DNA of 7,348 nt, from NCBI GenBank assembly GCA_020056645.1, contig JAGVHJ010000316.1, positions 1-7,348 on the forward strand. Direction: 5' to 3'. Made by a program: the position numbers and the translations under genes. This DNA comes from Desulfobacterales bacterium (GTDB lineage: Bacteria; Desulfobacterota; Desulfobacteria; Desulfobacterales; JAHIVH01). Below are positions 6,180 through 7,348 of the stretch, piece by piece (within the stretch, counting starts at the first letter, position 1; every line of letters begins with the position of its first letter). The notes beneath the pieces are model-generated. The model was given only the letters and a program-made list of their open reading frames with translations. It had not been told where the DNA came from and searched no databases.

Positions 6180-7348
6180 TTAAAAACAGTTCAGATCCGC
6201 ACGTCTCTCTTTGATGTGACGCTGAACCTGGTTGACGAAATCGCCGGAAGAGACCCCAAGGGTCACCTTGCCGTCCAGGGTTCTGACGGATAGGGTCCGG
6301 GTCTCTTTCTCCTTGTCGCCGATGGTCAGAATCAGGGGGATCTGGTTGATCTGGGCCTCCCGGATTTTTTTCTTGAGGCTCTCGGTTCTCCCATCGATTT
6401 CCATACGGAGCCCACTCGATTCAAGCTCCGACTTGAGGTTCTCCGCATAGGGGAGGAGCGTGTCGTTAATGGGCAAGAGAATCGCCTGAACCGGCGCGAG
6501 CCACAGGGGGAACTTTCCGGCATAGTGCTCGATGAGAATCCCCAGGAAGCGCTCCACCGAGCCATATACAACCCGGTGAATCATGATGGGCCGCTGCTTT
6601 TCATTGTTGTTGCCGATGTAAGAGAGATCAAACCGTTCGGGCAGGGACATGTCGAGCTGTATCGTGCCGCACTGCCAGGTCCGGCCCAGGGCGTCCTTGA
6701 TGTGGATATCGATCTTGGGGCCGTAAAAAGCGCCGTCTCCTTCGTTGATCCGGTACTCTTTCCCGTAAGCGTTCATGGCCGATTTGAGTCCCTGGGTCGC
6801 CATCTCCCACTGTTCGTCCGTACCGATCGATTTTTTTGGCCGCGTTGAAAGCTCCAGGTGAAATCCCAATCCAAAGGTTCCGTAAATCCGCTCGACCAGC
6901 TTCAAGACCCCCAGAATCTCCAATTCGATCTGATCCGGCCTCATGAAGATGTGGGCGTCGTCCTGGTGAAAGGCCCGGACCCTGAAAAGGCCGGAGAGAG
7001 CCCCGCTCATTTCGTGCCGGTGAACCAGTCCGATCTCGCCTGCGCGGATGGGAAGATCCCTGTAAGAGTGCTGCCGGGTTCCAAAAAGCAGCATGCCGCC
7101 GGGGCAGTTCATGGGCTTGATGGCGTAATCAAAATCGTCGATGGAGGAGGTGTACATATTTTCCCGGTAGTTTTCCCAGTGGCCGCTTCGTTCCCAGAGG
7201 GCGCGGTGGAGCATTACCGGGGTCTTGGTCTCCACATATCCGGCTTTCCGGTGCTCCTCCCGCCAATATTCGAGAAGGGCGTTCCAGATGGCCATTCCTT
7301 TGGGATGGAAAAAGGGCATGCCCGGCGCTTCATCGTGAAAGCTGAAAA
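6180..7348 (-). CDS. thrS: Threonyl-tRNA synthetase, C-terminal part (5' end outside window)
   Basis: About 388 C-terminal residues of this roughly 640-residue class II synthetase are present. The frame is open to the window edge, where HDEAPGMPFFHPKG matches the usual entry to the catalytic core, so the ATG at 7317-7319 is internal, not the start. Counting from that Met, the region shows motif 1 (about 31-51), zinc ligand Cys72 in MNCPGG, motif 2 with Arg113 in LFRVRAFHQDDAHIF (zinc ligand His123), zinc ligand His248 and motif 3 GSVERFLG with Arg257. The anticodon-binding domain begins near 275 (LWLAPVQAILLP). The TGS and editing domains must lie beyond the edge. It charges tRNA-Thr in the cytoplasm. 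All visible catalytic residues are intact. The tail ends Asp-Leu-Asn-Cys-Phe. Confidence 0.97.
   Translation of the reverse strand, partial: FSFHDEAPGMPFFHPKGMAIWNALLEYWREEHRKAGYVETKTPVMLHRALWERSGHWENYRENMYTSSIDDFDYAIKPMNCPGGMLLFGTRQHSYRDLPIRAGEIGLVHRHEMSGALSGLFRVRAFHQDDAHIFMRPDQIELEILGVLKLVERIYGTFGLGFHLELSTRPKKSIGTDEQWEMATQGLKSAMNAYGKEYRINEGDGAFYGPKIDIHIKDALGRTWQCGTIQLDMSLPERFDLSYIGNNNEKQRPIMIHRVVYGSVERFLGILIEHYAGKFPLWLAPVQAILLPINDTLLPYAENLKSELESSGLRMEIDGRTESLKKKIREAQINQIPLILTIGDKEKETRTLSVRTLDGKVTLGVSSGDFVNQVQRHIKERRADLNCF

Noticed and set aside
7102..7107. MNCPGG instead of the E. coli-like MNCPGH in threonyl-tRNA synthetase, as a possible loss of an active-site residue.
   Set aside because: The Cys zinc ligand is kept, and I recall the Gly form as common in many bacterial ThrRS, so it is ordinary variation.

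Overview
The window looks like chromosomal DNA of an anaerobic, sulfate-reducer-like member of the Desulfobacterota (former Deltaproteobacteria). This rests on an HdrB/HdrD-type iron-sulfur protein that appears to use selenocysteine, a recognised habit of that group, and on the general look of the other proteins. It is inference from family resemblance; no rRNA or other taxonomic marker is present.

Left edge (1-289): a 124-bp element (9-132) with perfect 12-bp terminal inverted repeats starting GTAA, flanked by an exact 8-bp direct repeat. This is the signature of a non-autonomous relic of an IS66-family insertion sequence. A short leader with a ribosome binding site follows.

Plus-strand cluster 1 (290-4044): three closely spaced genes. 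They encode a 722-residue exported protein with three copies of a concanavalin A-like (LamG/DUF1080-type) domain, a YjbQ-family protein, and a six-pass membrane diguanylate cyclase with an intact GGEEF active site and an RxxD inhibitory site. Gaps of 66 and 17 bp suggest one transcript, possibly linking a surface or periplasmic binding protein with c-di-GMP production.

Plus-strand gene 2 (4323-5648): after a 278-bp intergenic region comes a gene that conventional calling would split in two at an in-frame TGA (5058-5060). The two halves form one 441-residue HdrD-like protein: two N-terminal [4Fe-4S] motifs, then a CCG (cysteine-rich) region. The TGA falls where I recall relatives having Cys in an Asn-Thr-Glu-Cys-Gly-His motif, and a hairpin with a GG-starting loop lies 23 nt downstream. 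I read it as a selenoprotein with Sec246. A strong intrinsic terminator closes the gene.

Minus-strand cluster (5723-7348): the catalytic and anticodon-binding parts of threonyl-tRNA synthetase (thrS, 5' end outside the window) lie upstream of a VanZ-family membrane protein. The thrS terminator hairpin sits between a good Shine-Dalgarno sequence and the vanZ-like start codon, an unusual arrangement.

The most interesting items are the selenocysteine-containing Fe-S protein, the IS66-type mini-element and the thrS/vanZ hairpin junction. I see no CRISPR array, defence island, prophage or clearly new multigene system.
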